44,324 bases of DNA from NCBI GenBank assembly GCA_945280365.1, contig CALYQD010000019.1, positions 1 to 44,324 of the forward strand, in the 5' to 3' direction. The notes beneath the pieces were generated by a model. It had not been told where the DNA came from. It made no database searches and worked only from the letters and a program-made list of their open reading frames with translations. The position numbers were made by a program, and so were the translations under genes. This stretch comes from an uncultured Apibacter sp. (lineage in GTDB: Bacteria > Bacteroidota > Bacteroidia > Flavobacteriales > Weeksellaceae). Every line of letters begins with the position of its first letter. Position 1 is the stretch's first letter. Positions 17,411 to 25,073 of the stretch are shown here, one piece after another.

Positions 17411-17842
17411 ATGTATATACTTTTTAAGAACATACACCATTATGTAGGTATGATAACACTTGTTTTTATATTATTACTTACTGTTGTATCGTTTATTTAT
17501 TACTTACAAGAAAGAACAATAACCGGACAAGTTAAAAAAATATCATTAATAACTTTAATATTTACACATACACAAATAATTATTGGATTAGTATTATTTT
17601 TCAGTTCTCCTATTTTTCAATCTTCCAGTATTAAAGATATTATGGGAATCGGTTCTATTAGAAGAAACTATGTTGAACATCCATTTTCAATGATTATTGC
17701 GGGAATATTGATAACTATAATTAATGCACGGATTAAAAAAGTACCGAAAATTTCAGTATGGACACTCCTTATGTCAGCAATATCTCTTGCTTTAGTAATT
17801 GGAATGATTCCTAAGGCATTTTGGAACAGTTTAATTTCTTAA
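17411..17842 (+). CDS. small four-helix membrane protein (flavobacterial cytochrome B-like)
   Basis: A 143-residue integral membrane protein with four hydrophobic segments (about residues 12-32, 43-65, 88-107 and 116-136). Conserved-looking histidines lie in HHYVGM at the start, in FTHTQIIIGL and in VEHPFSM, a pattern shared with small flavobacterial proteins often named cytochrome B. Haem binding is only suggested by these His residues. A -7-like TATTTTTG lies about 40 bases before the start and asd follows after 38 bases. Function is not known to me. Confidence 0.7.
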   Translation: MYILFKNIHHYVGMITLVFILLLTVVSFIYYLQERTITGQVKKISLITLIFTHTQIIIGLVLFFSSPIFQSSSIKDIMGIGSIRRNYVEHPFSMIIAGILITIINARIKKVPKISVWTLLMSAISLALVIGMIPKAFWNSLIS

Positions 17843-17880
17843 AAAATTAAAGTATTATAAATCATTTAAGTATATCATTT

Positions 17881-18885
17881 ATGAAAATCGCAATTGTTGG
17901 AGTTAGCGGTGCTGTAGGGCAAGAGCTTCTCAAAGTTTTAGATCAAAGAAATTTTCCTTTAACCAATTTAGTGCTTTTCGGATCCAAAAGAAGTGCCGGA
18001 CAAACTTATACTTTCAAAGGAAAAGAATATAAGGTCAAGGAACTCCAACATAATGATGATTTTAAAGATGTAGATTATGCTTTGGTATCTGCCGGAGGAA
18101 GTACCTCTTTGAATTTTGCTGAAACAATTACCAAGCATGGAGCTATTATGATAGATAATTCATCAGCATTCAGAATGGATGATGAGGTTCCCTTGGTTGT
18201 GCCTGAAGTCAATGCTGAAGATGCTTTACATACACCAAAAAATATTATTGCCAATCCTAACTGTACTACCATACAAATGGTTGTATCACTAAAACCCATT
18301 GAACAACTCTCACATATAAAAAGAGTTCATATTTCTTCCTACCAATCTGCTTCGGGCGCGGGCGGAGAAGCCATGAATGAATTAATTGAACAATTAAAAC
18401 AATCTTCTTTAGGAGAAGAGGTAAAAGTTGAAAAATTTGCTTATCAATTAGCTCTAAATTTAATTCCTCATATTGATGTTTTCACGGATAATGGATATAC
18501 GAAAGAAGAGATGAAAATGTTTAATGAAACCCGTAAAATTATGCATTCGGATATAGCAGTATCTGCGACCTGTGTTCGTGTACCTGTTATGAGAGCACAT
18601 TCTGAAAGCATATGGGTGGAAACTGAAGACGAATTAACTGTAGAACAAGTTAGAAATGCCTTCGAAAACTTTAATGGGATAGTAGTGGAAGATAATCCTT
18701 CAGAAAAAAAATATCCTATGCCTTTATTTCTTTCGGGAAAAGATGAGGTTTTTGTAGGTAGAATACGTAAAGACCTTACCAATCCAAAAGGTATAGCTTT
18801 CTGGAGTGTAAGCGACCAAATACGAAAAGGAGCGGCTCTTAATGCAGTTCAAATCGCTGAATATTTGATTAAACACAAAAAATAA
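17881..18885 (+). CDS. asd: aspartate-semialdehyde dehydrogenase
   Basis: A 334-residue NADPH-dependent enzyme that turns aspartyl phosphate into aspartate semialdehyde, the branch point to lysine/diaminopimelate, threonine and methionine. The dinucleotide fold is GVSGAVGQE (7-15). The catalytic cysteine is C128 in NPNCTTIQM, and [17 protein letters not shown] is the family stretch after it. Length is that of the Gram-positive/archaeal-like Asd type common in Bacteroidota. A strong hairpin terminator follows at 18916. Its presence near mtgA suits the demand for diaminopimelate, but that link is inference. Confidence 0.95.
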   Translation: MKIAIVGVSGAVGQELLKVLDQRNFPLTNLVLFGSKRSAGQTYTFKGKEYKVKELQHNDDFKDVDYALVSAGGSTSLNFAETITKHGAIMIDNSSAFRMDDEVPLVVPEVNAEDALHTPKNIIANPNCTTIQMVVSLKPIEQLSHIKRVHISSYQSASGAGGEAMNELIEQLKQSSLGEEVKVEKFAYQLALNLIPHIDVFTDNGYTKEEMKMFNETRKIMHSDIAVSATCVRVPVMRAHSESIWVETEDELTVEQVRNAFENFNGIVVEDNPSEKKYPMPLFLSGKDEVFVGRIRKDLTNPKGIAFWSVSDQIRKGAALNAVQIAEYLIKHKK

Positions 18886-18915
18886 CAAATTTACAGTAGA
18901 TAAAGTCATTGAATT

Positions 18916-18958
18916 AAAAAGTGTATGCTAATTTAAGTAAATTAGTATACACTTTTTT
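18916..18958 (+). terminator. intrinsic terminator after asd
   Basis: A long stem pairs 18916-18934 with 18939-18957, with a single G-T wobble, a four-base loop AAGT and a run of six T. Very strong. Confidence 0.92.
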
Positions 18959-18989
18959 AGTTTATAAGATATACAAACAACAAGTTTTG

Positions 18990-18997
18990 TAACTTTG
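18990..18997 (+). promoter_or_regulatory. -7 element very close to the ABC exporter start
   Basis: TAACTTTG matches TAnnTTTG and ends only five bases before the ATG at 19003. Bacteroidota transcripts usually start several bases after this box, so this mRNA would be leaderless or nearly so. No TTG is seen at 19-21 bases upstream. Confidence 0.55.
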
Positions 18998-19002
18998 CTT
19001 TC

Positions 19003-20760
19003 ATGAGTGCCTTAAAAACTTTAAATCCTTATTTTTATAAACATAAAAAATTACTCTTATATGGAGTTATTTTCATAATTTTATCCAATATCTTAACGAT
19101 CTTTCCTGTAAAATTTATTGGAAAGGCTGTCAACATTATAGCCCAATCTCTAACGAGCACAGAAGTTCAGGATAAAAACCAATTATTTAAAAAACTTCTT
19201 TTGTATGGTGGAATTATTGTTCTAGCTCCTATTATTTCCGGTATCATGAAGTTTTATATGAGGCAAACCATTATTGTTGCTTCCAGGAGGATTGAATTCG
19301 AGCTTAAAAATAATATATATAAACATTATCAAACCCTTTCTTTTACCTTTTATAAGAAATCTAAAATAGGTGATCTTATGAATCGTATTAGTGAAGATGT
19401 TGTAAATGTTCGACAATATTTAGGACCCGGAATTATGTATAGCGCTAACTTATCAATAATGCTTATAATTATTATCGCATGTATGTTGGAGTCTGATCCC
19501 GTAATGACCTTTTATGCTATTATTCCTTTACCTTTCTTATCTTACATTATTTACAACCAAAGTACGATTATCAATAAGAAAACTAAAATTGTACAGACTA
19601 AACAGTCTGAACTATCATCTTTTGTACAAGATTCTTTTTCAGGTATAAGAGTTATAAAATCCTTTACCAAAGAAGACTATATTATTTCTAAATATGTAAC
19701 TAAGTCTAATCAATATAGAGAAGAATCATTGTCTCTTTCTTCAACAGAAGCTTTTTTTTCTCCATTAATGATTCTTCTGATAGGATTGAGCAATTTATTT
19801 ATACTTTATATTGGAGGCGAACGATATATAAACGGTAAAATTAGTGTGGGAACGATTACTGATTTTTTCCTTTACCTTAATGTATTAATATGGCCGTTTA
19901 CCGCACTCGGATGGGTAATATCAATGACACGTAGAGCAGAAGCTTCTATGGAAAGAATAAACGATTTTCTCAATGTTAAAGAGGAAATAAAAAATACAAA
20001 TTCAAACATTTATCCTATAAAAGGAAAAATTAGATTTGAAAATGTTTCTTATACATATCCCAATACTGGAATTAAAGCACTAAATAATATTTCTTTTGAA
20101 ATACTGCCCGGAGAAACAATTGTATTCATGGGGAAAACCGGTTCTGGAAAATCTACTATTGCCTTATTATTAGAACGACTCATTGAGCCTGATTCTGGTA
20201 AAATTTTTGTTGACGATAAACCACTTTCGGATCATAATTTAAGTTTAATTAGAGATAAAATCGGATATGTACCTCAAGAAAGTTTTTTATTTTCAGATAC
20301 AATTTTCAGTAACATTTCTTATGGAGTGGAAAATGCCAAGATGGAAGATGTTATAAAATTTGCTAAAAAAGCTGAAATTCATTCTAATATTATAGAATTT
20401 AAAGATAAATATCAAACTGAAGTAGGAGAAAGAGGTGTAACTCTATCTGGAGGTCAAAAACAACGCATTTCCATTTCCAGAGCTCTTATAAAAGAACCTG
20501 TTATTTTTTTGTTTGACGACAGTTTATCTGCGGTTGATACAGAAACTGAAGAAAAAATATTATCCAACATAGAAAACGATATAGACATTAAAACTACTCT
20601 GATAATTACGCATAGAGTTTCTTCAGCTAAAAATTCGAGCAGGGTTATCGTATTAGATCAAGGTAAAATTATTGAGATAGGAACTCATTCCGATCTTATT
20701 TCAAAACAAGGTTTTTATTCTGAATTGTATAAAAAACAAATTACGCAAAAACTATCGTAA
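19003..20760 (+). CDS. ABC exporter, fused permease and ATPase (MsbA-like)
   Basis: A 585-residue half-transporter. Residues about 15-310 hold six membrane segments of the type I exporter fold. The ATPase follows, with Walker A GKTGSGKST (377-385), signature [15 protein letters not shown] near 480, Walker B VIFLFDDSLSAVD near 500 and the switch histidine in LIITHRVSS. Homodimers of this class export lipids, peptides or drugs; the substrate is not evident. The usual catalytic glutamate after Walker B is aspartate here (FDD rather than FDE), as in some heterodimeric transporter subunits, yet no partner gene is adjacent. Confidence 0.9.
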   Translation: MSALKTLNPYFYKHKKLLLYGVIFIILSNILTIFPVKFIGKAVNIIAQSLTSTEVQDKNQLFKKLLLYGGIIVLAPIISGIMKFYMRQTIIVASRRIEFELKNNIYKHYQTLSFTFYKKSKIGDLMNRISEDVVNVRQYLGPGIMYSANLSIMLIIIIACMLESDPVMTFYAIIPLPFLSYIIYNQSTIINKKTKIVQTKQSELSSFVQDSFSGIRVIKSFTKEDYIISKYVTKSNQYREESLSLSSTEAFFSPLMILLIGLSNLFILYIGGERYINGKISVGTITDFFLYLNVLIWPFTALGWVISMTRRAEASMERINDFLNVKEEIKNTNSNIYPIKGKIRFENVSYTYPNTGIKALNNISFEILPGETIVFMGKTGSGKSTIALLLERLIEPDSGKIFVDDKPLSDHNLSLIRDKIGYVPQESFLFSDTIFSNISYGVENAKMEDVIKFAKKAEIHSNIIEFKDKYQTEVGERGVTLSGGQKQRISISRALIKEPVIFLFDDSLSAVDTETEEKILSNIENDIDIKTTLIITHRVSSAKNSSRVIVLDQGKIIEIGTHSDLISKQGFYSELYKKQITQKLS

Positions 20761-20766
20761 AAACAA

Positions 20767-20798
20767 TTGCTATTTTAAGAGTATTTTTTATATTTTTG
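20767..20798 (+). promoter_or_regulatory. promoter of the DUF3276 gene
   Basis: TTG (20767-20769), a 21-base spacer and TATTTTTG (20791-20798) match the Bacteroidota promoter. The implied leader to the ATG at 20878 is about 70 bases. Confidence 0.75.
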
Positions 20799-20877
20799 CT
20801 CTGTTTAAACAAAAAAAGTAATATTTTATTATCCCTTAAAAGATATAATTTAAGGCAATAAAAAACAAAACACATAT

Positions 20878-21264
20878 ATGATGAATGATTTTGAAAATGT
20901 AGAGAAGAAAGAAAACGAAATTTTCTCTAAAGTATTAAGAGCAGGAAAAAGAACTTATTTTTTCGATGTAAGAGAGACTAAAGCAGGTGATTATTATTTA
21001 ACAATTACTGAGAGTAAAAAGAACATTTCTGAAGAGGGTGCTTTAGGTTTCAAAAAATTTAAAATTTACTTATATAAAGAAGATTTTAAAAATTTTAAAG
21101 ACATCTTTGAAGAAACTACCGCTTTCATCATTAAAGAAACCGGAGAAAAAGTTATATCTGAAAGACATAGAGACGATTTCCATTTGCAATCTGAAGAAAA
21201 TAAAGACGGAGCAAATCCTACAAATATCTCAAATTATACAAATGTTGAATTTGATGATATTTAG
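20878..21264 (+). CDS. PUR-family DNA/RNA-binding protein (DUF3276)
   Basis: A 128-residue acidic and basic mixed protein with the DUF3276 core: EIFSKVLRAGKRTYFFDVR, then GDYYLTITESKK and FKKFKIYLYKEDF. The family is almost confined to Bacteroidota and has the PUR repeat fold of Pur-alpha, which binds single-stranded nucleic acid. It is cytosolic, monocistronic, with a strong promoter, a long leader and a strong terminator, which suits an abundant housekeeping protein. Its exact target is unknown. Confidence 0.88.
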   Translation: MMNDFENVEKKENEIFSKVLRAGKRTYFFDVRETKAGDYYLTITESKKNISEEGALGFKKFKIYLYKEDFKNFKDIFEETTAFIIKETGEKVISERHRDDFHLQSEENKDGANPTNISNYTNVEFDDI

Positions 21265-21303
21265 TTCGTAACTTATTAAAATATAAACGTATTCTACATA
21301 AAT

Positions 21304-21338
21304 AAAACAGATAGTTGATGTTCAACTATCTGTTTTTT
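21304..21338 (+). terminator. intrinsic terminator after the DUF3276 gene
   Basis: A perfect 15-bp stem (21304-21318 with 21322-21336), loop TGT and a six-T run. Confidence 0.93.
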
Positions 21339-21362
21339 ATTCTAATTATAAATTTAACTTTT

Positions 21363-21391
21363 ATTTAACATTTTAAAATAAAATGTTAAAT
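21363..21391. repeat. 12-bp inverted repeat upstream of the NlpC/P60 gene
   Basis: ATTTAACATTTT (21363-21374) and its exact complement (21380-21391) are separated by five bases. No T run follows, so it is not a standard terminator for the plus strand. It may be an operator or an mRNA structure. Confidence 0.55.
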
Positions 21392-21472
21392 ATTTGTAAA
21401 AAAAGTTAAAGTGATCATATATATATACATATGATTATTATTTTTGATAACCAAAAAAATTTTTGTATCATC

Positions 21473-21512
21473 TTTGAATTTATGAAGTCTATTTTGAATT
21501 TATGAAGTCTAT
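21473..21512 (+). repeat. exact 20-bp tandem duplication covering the start codon
   Basis: The unit TTTGAATTTATGAAGTCTAT occurs at 21473-21492 and again at 21493-21512. Both copies contain ATGAAGTCTAT. The first ATG (21482) opens a seven-codon frame ending in a TGA that overlaps the second ATG (21502) as ATGA. Confidence 0.97.
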
Positions 21513-22203
21513 AATAAAAATACTTTTTGTTATTAATGTCCTTTCAATAACTACTACTTCTTGTGTGTCTAACTATGTAGCCAGCAATGATACTTATAAA
21601 TATCCAACTACCAACGAAATGTTGGTGTCGTATCATCCAAAAAATGTTAAAATTTCAGATCCAGTTTTAGTTAGTAATGAATATCATTCTACTACTACCA
21701 ACACAAAAAAAGATGTAGTTTTTGATGAAGACAGCAATATTTATGCCGAAAAAAATTTTTCTAAAACTGCATATAATTTATTGAGCGAAGCTAGAACTTA
21801 TTTAGGAACTCCCTATAAATATGGAGGCACAACAAGACGTGGAATAGATTGTTCCTCTTTTGTTCAGCATGTATTTGCCGCATTAAATATTTCTTTACCT
21901 CGGACATCAATCGAGCAATCACATAAGGGAACATATGTTTCCAAACATAATTTGAAAAAAGGAGATTTAATTTTCTTTGCACACACTCCTAAAAGCAGGA
22001 TTTCTCATGTTGGAATTGTAGAAAGTGTAAGCCCTTCTGGAGAAATATTTTTTATTCATGCCTCTTCATCAAAAGGCGTTACTATTTCTTCTCTTGATAA
22101 AGCTTATTGGAACTCAAAATTCAGAACCGGTAAAAGAATTTTAAATTCAGATTCAGATGAGGAAGCTCAAAATAATGACAAAATAGCTAAAGCTTCCGTA
22201 TAA
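21502..22203 (+). CDS. NlpC/P60 (C40) cell-wall peptidase lipoprotein
   Basis: A 233-residue lipoprotein with lipobox cysteine C21 (TTTSC). Residues about 92-215 are an NlpC/P60 domain with the catalytic triad C117 (GIDCSSFVQ), H169 (ISHVGIV) and H186 (FFIHASSS); the YGGTTRRGIDCSSF stretch is typical. It probably cuts the peptide stems of peptidoglycan, between D-Glu and diaminopimelate, from the periplasmic side of a membrane. The start lies in the second copy of a 20-bp tandem duplication. The TPP riboswitch begins only about 20 bases after the stop, so its transcript may run into it. Confidence 0.92.
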   Translation: MKSIIKILFVINVLSITTTSCVSNYVASNDTYKYPTTNEMLVSYHPKNVKISDPVLVSNEYHSTTTNTKKDVVFDEDSNIYAEKNFSKTAYNLLSEARTYLGTPYKYGGTTRRGIDCSSFVQHVFAALNISLPRTSIEQSHKGTYVSKHNLKKGDLIFFAHTPKSRISHVGIVESVSPSGEIFFIHASSSKGVTISSLDKAYWNSKFRTGKRILNSDSDEEAQNNDKIAKASV

Positions 22204-22221
22204 AATAAATTTATAAACATT

Positions 22222-22290
22222 AAAGGGGTGCTGTTTAAAACGGCTGAGATTATACCCTAAGAACCTGGACAAGTAATGTTGTCAAGGGAA
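22222..22290 (+). ncRNA. TPP riboswitch (THI element) aptamer
   Basis: The conserved blocks appear in order: GGGGTGC, a short P3 (GCTG/CGGC), GGCTGAGAT, ACCC, GAACCTG, the GACAA-GTAATG-TTGTC arm and AAGGGA. These are the diagnostic thiamine pyrophosphate contacts (CUGAGA and ACCUG). It precedes a TonB-dependent receptor, so rising TPP should switch off outer-membrane import. P1 is weak and imperfect. Confidence 0.93.
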
Positions 22291-22330
22291 ATCTTAGATG
22301 AAGATTTCAAGTATTTTGAAATCTTATTTA
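22289..22330 (+). terminator. expression platform of the TPP riboswitch
   Basis: AAGATTTCAA (22301-22310) pairs perfectly with TTGAAATCTT (22316-22325), followed by an AT-rich ATTTATTTTA tail, a terminator-like hairpin. The segment AAATCTT at 22289-22295, touching the aptamer's 3' end, can pair instead with AAGATTT at 22301-22307. These two pairings exclude each other, giving a terminator/antiterminator switch. Confidence 0.75.
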
Positions 22331-22369
22331 TTTTAGTTCAATTTAAACTATCCCTGGTATTAAATAATT

Positions 22370-24505
22370 ATGAAAAAAAGGGATTGGTTTTATTTTATTA
22401 TTGTTCTTTTAAGTGTTAATCTTTATGCGCAGAAAAAAAAAGATTCAATTATTCAGATACAAGAAATTATTGTTTCCGGAAAAGCCCCTATAAGTAAAGA
22501 ACGAGTTACTGCAAAACAATTGCAAGAAAAAAATCTGGGACAAGACATCCCCTATTTATTAAAAAATAATCTTTCAATAGTTTCAACTTCAGATGCTGGA
22601 GCCGGTGTTGGTTATACTAGTTTAAGAATTCGAGGTAGTGATCAAACTCGAATTAATGTAACTCTAAATGGTGTACCTATAAATAACGCTGAGTCTCAAG
22701 GTCCTTTTTGGATTAATATGCCGGATATTGCCTCTAGTTTATCCAATCTTACCATACAACGTGGAGTTGGAACCTCAACTGAGGGTGCGGGTTCTTTCGG
22801 TGCAAGTATAAACGCAAGAACTCAAGCACCTTCCAGCAAACCCTATTTTCAAACTGATCAATCTCTTGGTTCTTTTAAAACACATAAACATACTTTTGGA
22901 CTAGGAACAGGAAATCTTTTTAATGAAGCGCTAAAAATTGATGCTAAAATTTCTTTTATTAAATCGGATGGATATATTGACAGAGCTTTTTCCGATCTAT
23001 TTTCTTATTATGTCCATGGTTTATATGAGAAAAACAATACTACTGTCGGATTTATGACCTTCGGGGGTAAAGAGAAAACGTATCAATCTTGGAATGGTAT
23101 TGATGCCCAAATGATGAAAAAAAGAAGAACGTTTAATTCTTGTGGAGCTATTTATGATAGTGACGAAAATATAGTTCGTTATTATAACAATGAAACGGAC
23201 AATTATAATCAAAATCATTATCATTTTTATATAAAACAAAAATTAACCCCTATTTGGACTATTAATTCAACATTTTTTTATACTCATGGTAAAGGATATT
23301 ACGAAGAATATAAACAAAATTCCAAATTATCCAATTATAAACTTAAAGATATAATTATAGGGAATGAAACCATATCGAAATCAGATTTAATTAGAAGGCA
23401 ATGGTTAGATAATAATTTTTACGGTATAGTAAATCGTTTGTCGGGGAATATCAACAAATGGAATTTAGAAGTTGGTATAAGCGCAAATAGTTATGAAGGA
23501 TATCATTATGGAAATGTTATTTGGGGTAAATATTTCTCAAATGAACATATTGATCATGAGTATTATAGAAATAAAGCTATTAAAAATGAAGTTTCGGGCT
23601 TTTTTAAAGCTATATATGACCTTACTCAAAATTTAGAATTATTTGCCGATATACAGTGCCGTTCCATTTATTATAAAGGTCATGATGTGCCGGGGGGGGA
23701 AAGTATATTTAAAAATGGTGGCACAATCAAATTTAATAAAAATTACAATTTTATAAATCCGAAAATTGGTACTTCTTACAAAATTGAAAAGGGGACGATA
23801 TATGTCACATATGGATTAACTCAAAGAGAACCTAGCAGAAATGATATATTAGAAAAATCAAATGTCAAAGCAGAATTAATGCACAATGTTGAGTTGGGTG
23901 TTCAACAAAATTTGCATAAATTTTCATATTCGGTAAATTGGTATGGAATGTATTATATTAATCAATTAGTATTAAGCGGAAAAATTAATGACGTGGGAAG
24001 TTTTATTCGAGAAAATAGTGGTAAAAGTTACCGAACCGGCATCGAGCTTTCATCTTCTTATCAATTAACTAAAAAGGTATCATTATCTGCAAATTCAACA
24101 ATAAGTATCAATAAAAATATAAACTTTAAAAAAGAAACTTCTTCATATATCGAAAAGCTTGGAAATACGCCTATTGCTTTTTCTCCCAGCTATATCGGTA
24201 ATCTTATTGCAGAATGGAAACCTATAAAAAAACTGAATTGTAAATGGATAAATCAATATGTAAGCAGTCAATATTTAACAAATGAAAAGCCTAAAAACGG
24301 TAAATTAGAGGGATACTTTGTTTCAGATATGACATTCGAATTTTCGCCCTCATTATTATCCATGAAATACCTTAATTTTAAACTTGCCTTAAATAATATT
24401 TTTAATTGTAAATATGAAAATAACGGATATTATAACGATAATACCCCTTATTATTATCCTCAAGCTGGTTTTAATTTTTTAACCGGTATAAGTCTAAAGT
24501 TTTAA
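22370..24505 (+). CDS. TonB-dependent outer-membrane receptor, probably for thiamine
   Basis: A 711-residue outer-membrane protein with signal peptide ending LYAQ. The plug domain spans about residues 30-150, with NTLNGVPINNAESQG-like and QRGVGTSTEGAGSFGASI segments; the rest is a beta-barrel of alternating aromatic strands ending in FLTGISLKF, with a terminal Phe for BAM assembly. There is no carboxypeptidase-like N-terminal domain and no SusD partner. The TPP riboswitch directly upstream points to uptake of thiamine or a precursor, as reported for comparable receptors in Bacteroides. The receptor call is certain; the substrate rests on the riboswitch. Confidence 0.9.
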   Translation: MKKRDWFYFIIVLLSVNLYAQKKKDSIIQIQEIIVSGKAPISKERVTAKQLQEKNLGQDIPYLLKNNLSIVSTSDAGAGVGYTSLRIRGSDQTRINVTLNGVPINNAESQGPFWINMPDIASSLSNLTIQRGVGTSTEGAGSFGASINARTQAPSSKPYFQTDQSLGSFKTHKHTFGLGTGNLFNEALKIDAKISFIKSDGYIDRAFSDLFSYYVHGLYEKNNTTVGFMTFGGKEKTYQSWNGIDAQMMKKRRTFNSCGAIYDSDENIVRYYNNETDNYNQNHYHFYIKQKLTPIWTINSTFFYTHGKGYYEEYKQNSKLSNYKLKDIIIGNETISKSDLIRRQWLDNNFYGIVNRLSGNINKWNLEVGISANSYEGYHYGNVIWGKYFSNEHIDHEYYRNKAIKNEVSGFFKAIYDLTQNLELFADIQCRSIYYKGHDVPGGESIFKNGGTIKFNKNYNFINPKIGTSYKIEKGTIYVTYGLTQREPSRNDILEKSNVKAELMHNVELGVQQNLHKFSYSVNWYGMYYINQLVLSGKINDVGSFIRENSGKSYRTGIELSSSYQLTKKVSLSANSTISINKNINFKKETSSYIEKLGNTPIAFSPSYIGNLIAEWKPIKKLNCKWINQYVSSQYLTNEKPKNGKLEGYFVSDMTFEFSPSLLSMKYLNFKLALNNIFNCKYENNGYYNDNTPYYYPQAGFNFLTGISLKF

Positions 24506-24538
24506 GTAATAATCTTAGATAAAAAAAATTTATTTTAG

Positions 24539-24569
24539 TTGATCAATTCTGATTTAATATATATTTTTG
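24539..24569 (+). promoter_or_regulatory. promoter of the periplasmic thioredoxin gene
   Basis: TTG (24539-24541), a 20-base spacer and TATTTTTG (24562-24569), with the ATG at 24585. The thioredoxin gene is thus not dependent on the riboswitch transcript. Confidence 0.75.
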
Positions 24570-24584
24570 TAGCAAAGTTTTATT

Positions 24585-25073
24585 ATGAAATATTCGATAA
24601 TACTGTTATTTTTCCTACTATTTTTAAATATATCTGCCCAAGATAATAAATTAATTCAGTGGAAAAATATACAAGAGGCCGATAGCTTACAAATGCATGG
24701 GGACGAAAGGTTATTATTCGTTGATATTTATGCAGATTGGTGCGGTCCATGTAAACTTTTAGACAAATATACCTTCCAAAATCAGGAGGTTGCTACTTAT
24801 ATTAATGAAAATTTTATTCCGGTGAAATTTAATGCAGAATCTAAAGGATCCATTACTTTTAAAGGTCATGTTTTTGAATATGTTAGCAATGGCCAAATAG
24901 GCATACAATCATGGGCTTATTACATATTAGGAGGTCATTTAATATATCCTTCCATGGTTTTAATTAATAAAGAAGGTGAATCTGTCTATGTTTTTAAAGG
25001 ATTTATTCAACCGGATGAATTTTTGAAAATGGTAAAAAATGTAAAATCCGAATTAGATCAAAAATATAACTAA
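24585..25073 (+). CDS. secreted thioredoxin-fold protein
   Basis: A 162-residue protein with signal peptide ending NISAQ and the thioredoxin active site YADWCGPCK (C53, C56). A cis-proline region is visible in LIYPSMVLINKEG. The sequence between has an insertion (KGHVFEYVSNGQIGIQSW), as in secreted thioredoxin-like proteins of Bacteroidota. It should act in the periplasm as a disulfide reductase or isomerase, and could feed electrons to proteins such as the lipoprotein MsrB; that pairing is only inference. Its last four bases overlap the convergent ComEC gene. Confidence 0.88.
   Translation: MKYSIILLFFLLFLNISAQDNKLIQWKNIQEADSLQMHGDERLLFVDIYADWCGPCKLLDKYTFQNQEVATYINENFIPVKFNAESKGSITFKGHVFEYVSNGQIGIQSWAYYILGGHLIYPSMVLINKEGESVYVFKGFIQPDEFLKMVKNVKSELDQKYN

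Noticed and set aside
18075-18909. Antisense frames within asd
   Set aside because: They are out-of-frame shadows of a well-conserved gene with no start signals or family features.
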